Assembly (NCBI RefSeq): GCF_947242115.1
Contig: NC_074713.1
Location: 7,499,501 to 7,563,500 of the forward strand
Reading direction: 5' to 3'
Length of the DNA stretch: 64,000 nt
Origin: Biomphalaria glabrata
Taxonomy: Eukaryota; Mollusca; Gastropoda; Planorbidae
Of this stretch, positions 1-13,500 are shown piece after piece (position 1 is the first letter of the stretch; each line of letters begins with the position of its first letter). The translations under genes were made by a program, and so were the position numbers. The notes under the pieces were generated by a model. It had not been told where the DNA came from. It did no database searches and saw only the letters and a list, made by a program, of their open reading frames with translations.

Positions 1-113
1 ATATAAACACACATCAATATATACCAGTATGCATTTAAAAGTGAAAATAATTTGTATAAAAATAAGTTCAATCTGTGAATATGAAACAAAGCTAAGCAAT
101 AAAGACAACCTAC

Positions 114-3100
114 TTGTGGAATCAAGTGACTAGACATTTTGTCATTGGTTGACATTAAAAAGTTGAATTCCTCTTCTGGCATTATGCTTTTCAATCTCTC
201 ATCAATATCAACCAAATTCTTTTTGTCCATGCTGTCAGGACAGAAGCCTTCACCTGGTTGTAGAGAAATCTGTAATCGAGTCTCTTGACTCTTGAACAAT
301 AGAAAACATGTTTTTTTAAGTTTTCAATTTAATCAAACTAAAGCTAAATGCAAACTGTTCAATATTATTGATTGAATGATTTTAAAATATTTCTTTTCAT
401 TATAAAACATTGTTATTAGTGTAAAAACAAAAATTTACTTAATAATCCTTTCATATTATTTCTGTGTACTATATAATTAAAGTATCAAGCTATATAAGAG
501 AGAAGGGTCAATACTAGAGACTAATGAAATAGAGTAGGCAATACAGGAAAGCTGTTTGCAGAGACCAGTCAGCACAAATATTGAAGAGGGCCTAGTTGTG
601 AAGAAGACTAAAAGTCAAAACATAAGTGGGTGGTGCAGCACAAAGAACAAGTAGTGTGTGGAGTGTTGGGAATCAATTTCAAAGCAGTTACATTATGTCT
701 AACAAGGACAGCACCTAAAATGTTCTATGGTGGTACAGTTATCAAGGCAGATTCTGAACACAGGTGCGGGGTTAGAGATCTAAGGACAGTTGTTTATGAT
801 AATGGCAATGTCTTTGATTCCCAAAATTAAGAGTGTTTATGACTCCGTATTATTAGAATATTAAAACTGAATCATCAATTTATAAAAATCATTTTATCAT
901 TTTCATAGTTCTCTTTTCCTTGAATAATTAGTTCAAGTTTGCTATAATGTAAATTATACAAATTGTTTATACTAAATCTTTTTTTTTCCTCAACATTTTA
1001 TTGACAATTTAGTTACAAATATAAATACTTTACTTCATCGATGTTTTCTACATCTGGTAAGTCATCTATTCCATCTAGAAGTTCTTTTAGTCTTCTCTTT
1101 TCATCATCTGTCATAGCAATGGGTTCATCAGCTTGTGAGGCTAACTAAAGAGATATGCAGGTCAAACTGTAACTATTAAACTAGAAAAATAAGCTCATAA
1201 GTGTTACAAATCTGGCCATAAGGAGTTCATTAAGTCTAATGTTATCAAGGATTGTTCTTAAAATATAATGCTTGCAAACAGAAGACATTATAGTGAACAT
1301 AGGTACCAATGCATGATAGTGCAACATAAAAGATGAATAAATGAAATTTAGTTTGCACGATGGTGCAAAAAAATAAGATGAACAAATAAATTTTAGCTAT
1401 TTCTGTATGAGCTTTCAATTTCCTAATTTTATGAAGTAAAGATTTATAGAGTATTCCCTTAACCTTTGTTCTAACACCGCCAATGAAAGTCAAATTTTCA
1501 CAAAGTGAAGAGGCATTATTTTATTTCATATACGAACACTTTTTTTACATGATAAGTTTGGCAGGACTTCCCCTAACACTTTAAAACCCTAAATAACAAT
1601 TTTCCATTTCCTTAATAACTTTTACATGCTGTTTCTTTTAAATTACTTTTTAAATAAAAGCATACTAGTGGGACAAAGGTTGGTAGTTATGTGAAAAGGA
1701 TTCCTTGTTTGGTACAGTGACCTCACATTTTTCACCCAGTCATGAGCTAAATGACTGTTTAGGCAATCAGCATCTGGGAAAGTTTGGTGATGATGTATTA
1801 AGCTTTTTTTCTTTCAACACTACATATATACAAAGGGCAGCCACAGGAAAACCGGTGGTGTTAAAAATTAGTTTTATTTATAAAGATTACTTTAAGCAAT
1901 ATATTTTAAACATGTCTAATTATAATAAGTTTTGATTAGGTAGCCTGTGACATAATGGGGAAATAACTATTTTTGATTATTTGTAAAGACAGGAGTGATT
2001 CCCCTTAAGTAGTTTATATAAGGGCATGTAGACCGTGTTTAGTTGCCACTTGCTCCCCAGGTCCTGATTTACCATCTTGACCACTGGACCAGTGTTGTGA
2101 ACTGTACATATTTTTTCTGTTAGTTTGTCGTGTGTCTTGGGGTACTTGGGAGAAGTGTGCCCTGCTTTGGAGATCTTTGGGCTAAGTATATCTTTAGTCA
2201 TTATTGTATTTTATATAATGTATTAATTAGTAGATATAGCCTCAAATGATTTCCAGGCAGTATATTTTAACCCTGATGTTATGCATCCTGGGGTACTCCC
2301 AAACGTGATATATTTTTGTAGCCTTGTCTCTGAGGGATTCAACCATGTATTGAATCATCAGATAGGCTTTACCGAACAGATGTCTATAGGTGGGATTCTA
2401 TGAAGCTTGTAGGCTCATACGTTTCCCTGAAGCTTATATTTCATCATGACCGTTTTTTTTTTTTTTGGCTTTCCTTAAACGTTGAAGAAATACCTAATCT
2501 ATTAATAACAATATGAAAAGTAAATATGGCTAGCTATTTGGTGGCCTTAAATTTATATACACAGATTTTAAAATAATATTTTAAACATATATAGAATTAT
2601 CTATGGTAAGCAAAAACAATGCACACTAACAACTGGAACTTTATAATATTTCACCTTTTTATTTCGTTTGATGAAGTTTTTTGATTTATTTGACTTTGAT
2701 CCAACCTTTGACATACTTGTGCCTGATCTATCACTTTGTCTAGAGGTTGAAATTCTTGATTCTGTCGTACTCTTATCTAAGTGGTAAGTAGATACAAAAT
2801 AATGTATATATATTCAAATGTATTTGTAAAATATATATTTTTACATTTGACTCTTGATTGTCCAACATTTAAAGGACCATGGGGGAAGTCAGATAGCTGA
2901 AAATGTTGAATTACCAAAGGTTAGCTGTACTTCAAAGAATGTAAATACATATGTCAAGAAATTCTATTTATGAAGTATATTCTCTTAGCCTTACAAGGGT
3001 ATAATAATAAACAATAGATGAGAAAGAAAAAGCTTCCTCTGCATGGGGATATTTACTCAATTTAAGGTTTTTCTTTTGATGTCATCTACAATAGATTTCA

Positions 3101-6100
3101 CAAAATGTTCTATTTTCTTTCTATTTTTCATATAGCTCGCTTGATGACATACTTCAAAGAAATGGCAGTGAGAGTTTCACCAGTCATACCTCTTAATCAT
3201 GTCCCATTTTTCAGGTAGAGAAAATGTTTCATGCTGAAGTTTGACAATTATGCTAGTCAACATACAAAATGTAATAAATATATATATTTTATACACATTA
3301 ATTCTCATAAATATACAGAAAGTACAGTTTTATCTGTGACTACAAGTAGAATACAATTTTAAAAATGTACCCAGATGATTACTGTCGCTGGTTTTGTTGT
3401 TCCCACTCTTTGATTGTTTAAGTAAATCTTCATCAATTTGAGTTTGAAACACAGGGGGGAAAACTTTTACTTCATCATCAAGCTTGATTCCTTATTTATA
3501 TAAAAAGAAATAGACATTGTATAAAAAAACATTTTTTACCGTTATAAAATTTATCATTGTTAAGAATAAAGAAATTCCCACTGAAGGGTCTAAAAGGTAA
3601 TTATTTCAAACCTTCATTATGACTTGGAGGCAATTCCAATGATAAAAATTTCTCAGTATTGAGTTTTATCTCCCTTACATGAGAACCTCCTTGTTCCAAC
3701 TCTCCAATTTCTTTGCGAATCCTGAATAATAAATTCTCATAGATTTAATGTCTTCATCATACTTCAGTGTATGACGGAAAAAGTGGATATTAGAAATGCT
3801 TGTCCATTTTTTAATAACTTAAATCACCACATTAACACAAATTATAGTATAGCACTCCTGATGTTGAAGCATTTAATAAAGCTTTAATAACTTTAATGAT
3901 GTTTAAAGGTAGAAGATTTTATTTCCACAACTTCAAATACATTTTATGATTGGGTATGTTATGGCTGGGTTTGGCTTTCTGATCAAATGTCAGACAACTT
4001 TTTAACAATTACCAAATCATAAGATATAATATAACAGAACTTATTTAATGTGACTCTAGAAGAGTAAGGCATAAGTTAGCCTTGAACTTAGTTACAGTTT
4101 AAACTAGAATGAGATCATCAACTTAAAGAAGTTGGCACGTTGTTTTTGAATGAATTGACTCTAAATACCAGTGTTGTTTGTACAATATTTTACATGTTTC
4201 CAATGTTCCTTCAGATAATCTACTTCCTAGTCCAAACCTCCCCCACAATGATAGACAATGGCAAGGGGCAGGGTATGAGCCAGAACCATCAAGGCAACCA
4301 AACAACAGTCCAGCGCTCATACCAGCATGACTAGGCAGCCATCCAGTATTATTGAGACATCACTAAGTTTCTCTAGAAATACTGGGTATTGGAGGACGGA
4401 AGAAAAAAAAATATATAAAGGGGAGGGCAAGTACAGATTAAGGGTTCAATTAATATGGTTTGTTAGTTTATCTAAAAGGGTATATCATATTTGAATGAAA
4501 TATAACTTTCTGTTATGAATTTATTAAAGTGTAGTTGTAGATCATTTTCTGCAATTTACACCATTTTGTGAGTTTTGCTGTGTTGTTGAGAGGAGCGAGA
4601 ATCACAAATGAAGATATACAAAATCAAGTACACCACAACACTACATAATGCAATGTTGAATATTTCATTATTATAGTCCGTAACAATAAAGAAGAAAAAG
4701 AATATCTAAACTATCTACTTCTCACCTTCTCTCTAAGAGTAATCTTTCTTTTTTGACCTCTTTCTCTTGTTTAACTTTTTTTTTCAAAATCTTATCCAAT
4801 TTATTCATTTTGATAATAGCCTCCCTTAGCTTTGGGTCCATTTCATCATCAGTGTCTATATTGATATCAGACTTAATTTCACATTCCAGAGCTTGTATCC
4901 GAGCCTGGAAACCATTCAACTCTTCCTTCATTTCTTCACGTACCTAAAATAATTAAGATTTAAAAACTATTATGGATAAGTTAAAAATATTTGCAAGCAT
5001 TATAAATAAACATATTTATATATTAAACAAAATGAGTGCTTAAATAAACTAATTTATATATTAGATGAAATGAGTGCTTAAAGTTAAAGTCTTAAAAGAA
5101 ACACAATGGCTGAGAAAAAATATTTAATTGGGTATGAAATGACTGGTGATGAAGTGAAGAGAGATGAAATGACTGGGGATGAAGTGAAGAGAGATGAAAT
5201 GACTGGGGATGAAGTGGCCAGAGATGAAATGACCAGAGATAAAATGACCGGGGATGAAGTGTTTGAAATTTCAATTTGTAGATTTTTTCTGTGTTTTATT
5301 CAGTTTCATTGTGTTTATGAAAGGACAAAGAATCTAAGTAATCTATATTTACAATTCATGGTGACACAAGACAACAGTCATAACAATTTATTTAAATTAT
5401 ACACAATTTAGATTATGTGTTTCCCATCATTTAAAAATCACCTTAGTCTCAATTTCTTCTTTAATGCCTTGCAAAATGTTCTTTTCTTCTTCACTGTCAA
5501 TATCATCATCATCATCATCATCTTGTTCTACTTCATCATCTTCCTCAACATTTTGTTTTTCTCCTACAAATTAAAAAATTAAAAAAAAAAACACTTTTGT
5601 TGTAGTTTCAAATAAAAAATGAATAAAATAAAATTGACAATAAAAAAAAAAAAAATAGAAAACTAAATCGTTACAGTTTTAAAATAGAACTTTTTTGTTA
5701 ATTCAGAAATGCAAATGGTTTTAATTTACTTTAATAAAATTTCTGGTTTTATCAAAAATAGAACAAGAATGTTATAATATAATAATTACTTAATTAAAGA
5801 AAATAGTTAATAAAAACATTAATCAGAGTGAAGATAATATACGAGCTGATAATAATAAATGTAAATATAAAATATTGTAAACCTGAAAACACTTGAAATA
5901 TATAGATCTAATCTTTCAATAACAACTCTATTATTGATTTTTACATCTTTGTATTTTTATACTTCTACAGTGCTTCAAGACCTATGCTATCTAGACTAGT
6001 TTTCTCACCACTGTCATAATGGGCTCTGGCTGTAACTCTTCAAGAGACCACCAAAAGAACTCATAATTATAAGAACACACACAAACTCCCTTCTCTATCC

Positions 6101-7405
6101 ATGACATCACACAGTGTCAACTGCCCTCTCTAATCTCTAAAACACTTCTGGTCACTCTCTCAGTCATTCCAACTAGCCCTTACTAGTCAAATTAGATTAT
6201 ACATGCACACACTTTTATTCGTGGTATACACCAAATACTGAAATTAATTTTCATTGACTAAATCATAGCCTATTTTATCTTATAAATTACAGATGTTACT
6301 TCAAAAGAGAAGATAATTACATCCTATAAGTATCATGTGTCAATCTAGTCATGCATGTTAATTAGTGACTTAAACTCTGCTTTGCCATTGGTTTTTCTAG
6401 CTGATTCAGGCAACCCTTTCCATGCTATATATATTATGTTTAAGTATTTACCTAACCTAAATGGTATTTAAATCTAGCAAACATACATTTTAAAAACATC
6501 TAAAAAAAAAAAAAGAGTGCAAACAATGTCAGCAATAAAAAAATCTAAAAAACCAAGAGAGAAAGTGTGAAAATATTTTTAAACTTTAGTATTCAGATAG
6601 TTGTAAGTGTATAATAACAATTAAGACATCATCAGACTGGTCTAAAGATGTATAAGCTAAACTTTCAAATGTTTTCTCTAAAAATTTTACATATTGTCAC
6701 TGCACATTGGGTCCAGAGAGCAGGTTAATAAAGTAGGTCAAAAAGGAAAAGAATTTAAATTCTAGATAGCAAACCTTCTTGTAAGAATATCCTAAGAAAG
6801 GATCAAGAGTTAATGTGGTTTTTGGAAAAGTATTTTGAAATACTATAAAAGAAAGAGTGAGACAGATATCAGAGTTGTAGTTGGTCAGTTCATAGAATCA
6901 GTGGAGCTCCATTATTATAAAATATAACACTTATATTCATATAGTTTATAGTGCCTATATGACTATGTTTTCAAAATTATTTTATAATCATTTTATTTTC
7001 TTTTTTTATTTGATTTGACTTGAAAAAGAATAAACTTTAATGAAGTTAATGTAATTAAATAATTCATGTGGGTGTTCTATTGAGAGATAATTCACAAATA
7101 TTCAAATACTTTAACTCTCAAAGAAAAAAAATAATTGTAATTTTAAAAAATCCACTTTGATTACCATTAAAAATAACCGGTGCTTGTATCAGACTGTCTT
7201 CAGTTCCTTGCTTTTTTGAATCTGTAGAATCATTGTTATCTGAGTCATCTTTAAAAAATATGGAACTTATAAAATTGCGTGTTTCCTCATCCAAATCTTT
7301 GATTTCCAAATCTCCCAGCATATCAGGGAACAAATCATCATCAAGCTCTTCATAGTTTACTTCTTCAAGATCATCATATTCTTCACTTGACTCGCTTTCT
7401 GACAT
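114..7405 (-). CDS. FSIP1: Fibrous sheath-interacting protein 1, 3' end beyond window
   Basis: Coding exons in transcript order: 7405-7165, 5563-5442, 4943-4726, 3721-3612, 3490-3371, 2776-2655, 1144-1034, 290-114. All join in frame with GT-AG borders and give 407 residues; the gene continues off the left edge. The start is the ATG in MSESESSEEYDDLEE. The N-terminus is very acidic, with a run of aspartates in exon 2. Exon 3 carries KMNKLDKILKKKVKQEKEVK, a coiled-coil-like segment matching [20 protein letters not shown] of human FSIP1. Later matches are KFLSLELPPSHNEG, PPVFQTQID, NFIKRNKK and PIAMTDDEKRRLKELLDGID, in the same order as in the human protein. FSIP1 is known as a testis and cilium protein linked to the sperm-tail fibrous sheath through AKAP4; a flagellar or ciliary role here is by homology. 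The human comparison is from memory. Confidence 0.85.
4181..4352 (-). mobile_element. tRNA-derived SINE, family B
   Basis: In the reverse orientation the element begins with a tRNA-like head (GCCTAGTCATGCTGGTATGA) and continues into a conserved body ending in ACATTGGAAACATGTAAAAT. The same element is at 14441-14628, 21517-21775 and 25424-25596. It sits in an FSIP1 intron. Confidence 0.7.
5131..5262 (+). repeat. 30-bp minisatellite in FSIP1 intron
   Basis: About four tandem copies of a 30-bp unit (gatgaaatgactggggatga plus agtgaagaga), lying between FSIP1 exons 2 and 3. The later copies have diverged (gtggccaga, gaccagaga). Because the unit is a multiple of three, it creates a spurious plus-strand reading frame at 5106-5411. 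Confidence 0.85.
6275..6480 (+). repeat. Dispersed repeat, family D
   Basis: The core TCATGTGTCAATCTAGTCAT followed by GCATGTTAATTAGTGACTTA recurs in the same orientation near 11740-11960 and 21245-21400, with a shared upstream cttataaattacaga stretch. The class is unknown; no terminal repeats or coding region were seen. Confidence 0.55.
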
Positions 7406-7830
7406 TGCCAGGTTTTCCTGACTTGATTGCTACAAAGGAAAATAAAAGTTACAGTGCTATATATTATTTATATAATGTTTCTTTGCAGACACGGGAAATA
7501 CTGCATTCCTCACTAATCTTTGGACTCGAAGACAAGCCTTATTATAATGTTTCTGTGAAACATTACTACATAACAATAAAAATATAATTTATAATAATAA
7601 GCAATACATTACTGCAGAAGTTGGCAAAGTTTTTTGGCTTTTATATGTGAAACTTTTTGCAAAGTGTTCTGCTTTCTAGTTTTTAGATCTGATTTAGTTT
7701 GTTGTCTTTTTATTGTCTTCTAAAGTAAAATATCTTCATACTTATATCTACTATATTTTCATAATTTACCACCTGGTAAAACCTCAATTGCTACAGAAAT
7801 GGAAAACTTTAAACATAAAGATAATTTTAC
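7406..7830. other. FSIP1 upstream region
   Basis: This is the presumed 5' UTR and promoter side of FSIP1. No TATA box or CpG cluster stands out. About 7478-7560 resembles 51878-51975 (shared ctcgaagacaagccttatta), so part of it is a dispersed repeat. Confidence 0.4.
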
Positions 7831-8065
7831 ATGCAACGAGGGCGGCATAACCCAATGATGGTGTTGGACCAAGCCCAACATCAACAAGATGCCCAATGCC
7901 AAGCCCTTCAATGCAAAGAAACCAATCCTAAGTGGTACATGGAATGTAAAAACCCTGAGCCAATGTGGGAAACTGGCCCAACATTGCCAGTGATGGATCA
8001 TTGTGGAGACAGCTTGCCATCCAATGCTCTGAATGGCGCAGGAGGGTCCAAGTCTAAGTAATTTT
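7830..8065 (+). mobile_element. Internally deleted LINE fragment
   Basis: One frame reads GTWNVKTLSQCGKLAQ, like the opening motif of a LINE apurinic endonuclease domain. Less than 50 bases later another frame reads WRQLAIQCSEWRRRVQV and stops, like the extreme C-terminus of RTE-type LINE proteins. The middle of the element is missing. The 76-codon frame here is not a host gene. Confidence 0.5.
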
Positions 8066-9486
8066 ACCATATATCCTATCAAATGAAATTTGGGGGCTGC
8101 TTACATTCAGACCAAGGCCTAAATTTACAGCCTGAAACTCATAAATTGATTGGCACATCACAATCTCTTAATTAACACAGTGTTATATTAATTTTAACAT
8201 TTAAAAAAATTTCATCGATGCCTTCCTTTTTGGCCAGCAATATTCTTTGCTGCTTGCATTTTGTAAAGCAATAATAGCACACTATTACCAAACCATATCT
8301 TTTGCCTATGAGGCTGATAACATAGAAGTGTAAAAAAAGTATTAATAATCAAAGAGAGAGAGCAATCCATGCTGACTGGCAAAACAAAGAAATGGAGCTA
8401 GGGAGGAAAATGTGGTAACCTTGGTAAGGAAGGCATATTTGTGTGGGGTGGGAAAAGAATATGTGACAGAAGGATTGGCAGGTGCTAATTTGTCCCATTT
8501 CTGCTCCGTCATCCCTCATTTTGCTGAATGTGTTACATGTGCTGAAATAGCTATAAGGACAATGGTATGCATCTTAATTTTTTTAATCTTTAATTCCAAA
8601 AAATAAGGTGTGGTTTAGATTTCATTGAATATGGTAAATAACTGTTACTATTTATTGTCAATGTGCTGTATCTAGATATTTCTTTAATAAACTATAACTA
8701 GGCCATTTCCATTTCATTCTAAGTAACAATGGCATGATTTAACTTATTGTACAATTGTATCATTTTGTACCTGATGAGTTCATTTTAGCAATAGACACAC
8801 TAAAACAACATGAGCTTCAATAAACACAATGATTTGATTCGTCTCTATTTATGTTCTTTACTCCAGCTACTTGTTCTCTAAACTGACCTCCTTTTACACA
8901 CAGTCCTGACACACTGCTGTTCACTCAACCATGTACACTCAAGGTCCACTGGTCATTTCATACACAGGCATACACACTGCACTACCAGCCACTTCAAACA
9001 CATACACTTACTATCACAGGTGCCTTTTTTTTTTAAATATAATATTAATAAATGAAACTCTTATTTCAATGACAGTGTGGTGAATAAAAAAAAAATATTC
9101 AAAATAAATTTAATGCATCCTATTTTTGGCATTGTATAATACCGTATACTGGTATCAAATTTGTTTTCATATCAAACCAATTTTGAAAAGTAATAAAAGG
9201 TAATTTAATGACTTCAAACCTACTTAAACTGCAAAACTCAATGAAAGGTTTGTGCTTGAATTATACAAGTGAAATACCTTTAAATATTTGTATATGGGTT
9301 TTATTTGTAAAAAAAATTCTGACTAACTGAATCTACCTGTAGTTCCATTGTGTAGTTATCTTTGCACTTTTCCCTGTTGTGGCTATTGATTAGGCTTTTT
9401 CAACCTGTACAACTATAACAAAAAAATCATTTAATGTCATTGTGTCATATGTACTTTGTAAACAGTCAGATATAAAGTAAAAATAG

Positions 9487-9800
9487 TTCCCTTTTCAGAC
9501 CTTGCGATCTATAGGGCAGATGATGATAAGGTCATCTGTTTCTTAGCTATTGGTTAATGAGCAGGGGTGTCATGTGGCCAGCACAAAGACCGGCCAACTT
9601 TACTTTCCCCAACTTAAGTCAGGTACCTATTAGAGCTGGTCAGACTTACCAAACAGTTTCTGGTTCATATCCTGGTAAAGATTGGAGACCAACCAACTCA
9701 AATGGGTTCCTGACATTAGTTGGGGAAAAGTAAGGTGGTTGTACTAGCTATATGATACCCTCACTCTATTTCCGTGGGCTATAGAAACTGATATAATCTG
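9487..9800. mobile_element. Two tRNA-derived SINEs (family A), head to head
   Basis: The left copy (about 9487-9648) is on the minus strand and lacks most of its tRNA head. The right copy (about 9656-9800) is on the plus strand and starts near the box B-like GGTTCATATCCTGG. Shared landmarks are gacattagttggggaaaagt and tcatgtggccagcacaa. Both are old and diverged. Confidence 0.65.
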
Positions 9801-9886
9801 TGGCATTTCAGGAGGCTATTTTAATTTAGTTTTACTTGACTTTTCCTTTGTTTTTTACAGCATCAGAAAAGAAGCACCCATTGATG

Positions 9887-10081
9887 CAGCGGTTCTCAAC
9901 CTTTTAAGCTTGGCGACCCCTTTTTACTATCCCCCACTCAGCCGCGACCCCCCCCCCTAACACACACAGCAATAGAAGAATACACTAAATACAATTCATA
10001 TTTTCAATGGTCTTAGGTGACCCCTGACAAATCGTCAATCGACCCCTCAAGGGGATGCGATCCACAGGTTGAGAACCCTTG
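9887..10081. mobile_element. hAT-type non-autonomous element (MITE), 195 bp
   Basis: The terminal inverted repeats are CAGCGGTTCTCAACC at the left and GGTTGAGAACCCTTG at the right, close to the classic hAT/Charlie CAGTGGTTCTCAACC end. The flanking 8-bp duplications are cattgatg (9879-9886) and cattaatg (10082-10089), seven of eight matching. The element has no coding capacity and would need a transposase in trans. Confidence 0.85.
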
Positions 10082-10184
10082 CATTAATGTCATGATATTT
10101 GGAAAAAGTAAGTTCTTCCAAATACATACCAGTATACACATAAATCAACCATATTACTATTTGGCCATGTATTAAAAATGGAAT

Positions 10185-10510
10185 AGCAATAGCAGAACTA
10201 GAGAGGAGGATCCTAGCAATGGAATTGAGATGCTATAAAGGGATACAAGGTATCCCAAACAAAGACTGCATCACAAATGAGGATTCAAAAAAAGATCACA
10301 ATAGCTATTGGGCCTCACAATGACCTGCTGATTACTGTCAAAAAAAGTAAACTAAATCCTTAAGGTCACATTACAAGGTTATAAGGGCTACCTTCAGGGA
10401 ACAGTACTAGGAAAAAGAAGAAGAGTCAGACAGAGAATGGGTTGCCTGAGTTAGCCAGGAAATCCAATGACTTAGCAAAATTTAAGTCACGGATTAACAA
10501 ACATGACTAC
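10185..10510 (+). mobile_element. LINE C-terminal fragment, jockey/RTE-like
   Basis: Broken frames read ELERRILAMELRCYKGIQGI, then PNKDCITNEDSKKDHNS, and later a KEEESDRE-like basic stretch. This is the order of motifs at the end of LINE reverse-transcriptase ORFs (for example AMEMRCFRRLLGI, DHITNEEVR, GRRRGRQ). The fragment is degenerate, with several stops. Confidence 0.6.
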
Positions 10511-11331
10511 ATTGACCTAGAAACACATGTAGGATGTAATCACCTCTTTTTTTGAAGTAATATCTGTATTTTATAAGATAAGAATAAGATATTATTAAAT
10601 AATCAACAAAGAGATTCTATTCAAGTTACAAAGACAAAAGAGATTGGAGAAAGACTGTTGACAAATCATGAGTGGTGCCCAAATGGTTCAACAGACTAAT
10701 GGATAGGTGAAGATGATTTTCGTCTACACTCACTACCAATTTCATGAGTAAAGTGGTAATTAAATAGATATATAGGTATTATTATTAAATAAAGAGTAGA
10801 TCAGTAATAAACTTTTGAGAAATCTGTCATTCATTCAGTTAATAAAATGAAATACTCTGAACAATAAAATTCAGGTCCTACCTGAGGTAACACACCTATA
10901 GCCCAAGACTCTTAGCATTTCCTACTATTTCAAGAGCATCTTGTGAATGTACAATACCAAGGGTTTCCTGGTTTATAAGCAAACATCAGAAGATCTATTG
11001 TCAATGTTTTCACCTGAACAGCTAACTTAAAATAATTATAATACCAACATTATTTGAAACTGAACCCAAACTAATATGGGTGCTTAATTTGTCATCTCTT
11101 TCAATTCAAACAATAAAAGTTTTTGCATTCATTTGGGTATTTGGTCTAAGTTACTCTAAATCTACTATTATTATCTACTATAATTTGCAGGTTTAAAAAT
11201 ACTAGTTAGCTAAGAAGAGTGTAACAAAATGAAGAGGTGGTACTATAAATCTAAGTTTTTTAAGGTTCATAGACTAGATTCTATATCTAGTTTTAAAAAT
11301 TGTAAATTATAATATAATTAAAATATTTTTA

Positions 11332-11592
11332 AAGAGGCACAGTAATAAAATGCTTGGCTTCTGAACTGGAGGGTCCCGAGTTTAAATCCTGGTGAGACTG
11401 GGATTTTTAATTTTGGAATCTTTAGGGCATCTCTGAGTTCACCCAGCTCTAATGGATACCGGACATTATTAAAGGCAGTTGGTTATTTGGTGGCCACATG
11501 ACACCCTTGTTAACCATGAGTCACAGAAACAGATGACCTTTACATCACCTGCCCTAATTATATTGCATGGTCTGAGAGGTGAACTTTACTTT
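11332..11592 (+). mobile_element. tRNA-derived SINE, family A
   Basis: The head is gaggcacagtaataaaatgc and ggcttctgaactggag, with a box B-like gagtttaaatcctggtgaga. The body includes cacccagctctaatggatac and gccacatgacacccttgtta. The tail (tttacatcacctgcccta) matches the other family A copies. Confidence 0.75.
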
Positions 11593-11739
11593 TTAATTTT
11601 TATTAAATGTCTTTTATCTTTAAAAATATTACAAAATTTAGTTGACTATTGGGTCTGTTAGTTGTTAGACTTATTAGTGTTTTATAACATGCTTTTTTTT
11701 TACATTTGAAGTCTTAAAATTATCTTATAGTCTTTAAGT

Positions 11740-11960
11740 CTTTATATATTACAGACAGACTTTACTTTATAAAAGAAGATAAATTATTATAGTCCTACAC
11801 ATTTCATGTGTCAATCTATAGTAATGCATGTTATACATAGTCCCACACATTTCATGTGTCAATCTATAGTAATGCATGTTAATCAATGACTTATATATAA
11901 TGATCTTAATTGTCTTAATCAATGACTAATATAGTACTAGATACATCTAGTCATCTATAT
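11740..11960 (+). repeat. Family D repeat with an internal 54-bp duplication
   Basis: The segment cacatttcatgtgtcaatct plus atagtaatgcatgtta occurs twice in tandem, about 54 bp apart. It is related to the repeats at 6275 and 21245. Confidence 0.6.
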
Positions 11961-13383
11961 ATATTTATATCTATATTATATATAAATATAGCTTATTTAA
12001 TTTTATTTATAATTTTATATTACTTATTTCTACTTAGACTTAGTCTACTTCCAAAATTAACTAGCGATCTATAATAAAATATAGATCTATTATTATTTAT
12101 AGTAATATACTAAATATAGTTGCTACTTGATCTACTACTACTAACTACTAGAGATAGTTAAGATAGTAGCTTAGTAGAGACAGTAGAGACTACTAGAGTC
12201 AGTAGACTGAGTAGATTTCGAGTGTCTTGTCTAGTAGTAGTAGACGTCACTAGTAGCCCATGGACCAACCACCAACTAGATCTAGATCTAATACAAACAA
12301 AAAAAAACTAGCAAGAGTCAGTCTTGGCAAGAGACTGGAGAGTCAGAGTCATCAGAGTGGCATGATGTTTTATTCATTGTTTAACATGAAAAACATGTTA
12401 TGATGTTTTTACTGAGAACTGATGTAGATCTAAATCTTGAGAACCTACCAAAATTGGTAAAATTATTAGTAAACACAGGCATAAAGAATTTAAAAAAAAA
12501 ATTAAAATGAATGTAACTCTTAAATCTACATCTAACTATATATATATAGTATAGCCTATTAACGATTATCCTAGCAACATGACGCTGTGGCCATTTTAGG
12601 TGTTGTTTTTTTTTTACTAGACTAGTTGACTTTTTAATTTTCGGGTTTTCTTATTACTCAAATTCGTTGTTTTGTTTTAACGGAACAATTTATTTTTACT
12701 TGTGTGAGGTAATAAAAGTGTAATTTGTTTTCGTTTCCTCTTCTACTTTTTCCTCTTCAATAGCACATCCCTATTTCCAGAGGCTCGAATCTCGGGACCA
12801 TAGACGTATATATAAGCTCAGGACAGATGCGAGGCCAAATATAATAAATATAAATAAATAAATACCTATCCCATAGTCTGTTGGACCATTGGGGCACCAC
12901 ACAAGAATTGTCGACCGTCTTTCTCCATGCCTGTCTTTTGCCTTAGTAAGAACCTCTTTCAATTGTAGGTCTGTCCATTTTTATATTGTCTTCCTATCGC
13001 TTTCTCTGCCTCTTTTTCTTTTTCCAGGTACTGTTCCCAGAAAAAATAATAAGGTCTTTGTGAGCCCCGAAGACCTTGTAATATGGCCATAGATTTTTAG
13101 CTTGTGTTTTTTACGATAGCAGGTCATCATGGTGTCCAATCGCTGCATGCAGTAACACTGCCTCTAATCTCTTATGGCTATGGTTTGTGATATCATTTGA
13201 ATATTATTGTCATGTGTAGTAGATTTATATATTCGCTTAACCAGGATTTTTTTCTCGGGGGAGGGGGAATATATGGTGCGGTGTAAATTTTTAAAAATTT
13301 TAATCTAATATTTGTTAGTTATTAAGAGCAATTAAATAATCACTCTATAATTGTATAAAAGAAAAAGGTGTTATCTTTTTTGC

Positions 13384-13384
13384 G

Positions 13385-13478
<94 letters not shown>

Positions 13479-13500
13479 TCTATATTATATATATATTATT
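13384..13500. repeat. Compound AT/GA microsatellite
   Basis: (AT)n runs into (GA)n, then (GATA)n, (GA)n and (AT)n again. No other feature lies inside it. Confidence 0.95.

Noticed and set aside
1705-1935. 76-codon plus-strand frame inside an FSIP1 intron
   Set aside because: No similarity or splice support; expected by chance in AT-rich intron sequence.
5106-5411. 101-codon plus-strand frame with repeated EMTGDEV
   Set aside because: It is the 30-bp minisatellite in an FSIP1 intron; no start context or splice sites support a gene.
8412-8606. 64-codon plus-strand frame
   Set aside because: No codon-use, splice or domain support, and it ends in an A/T run.
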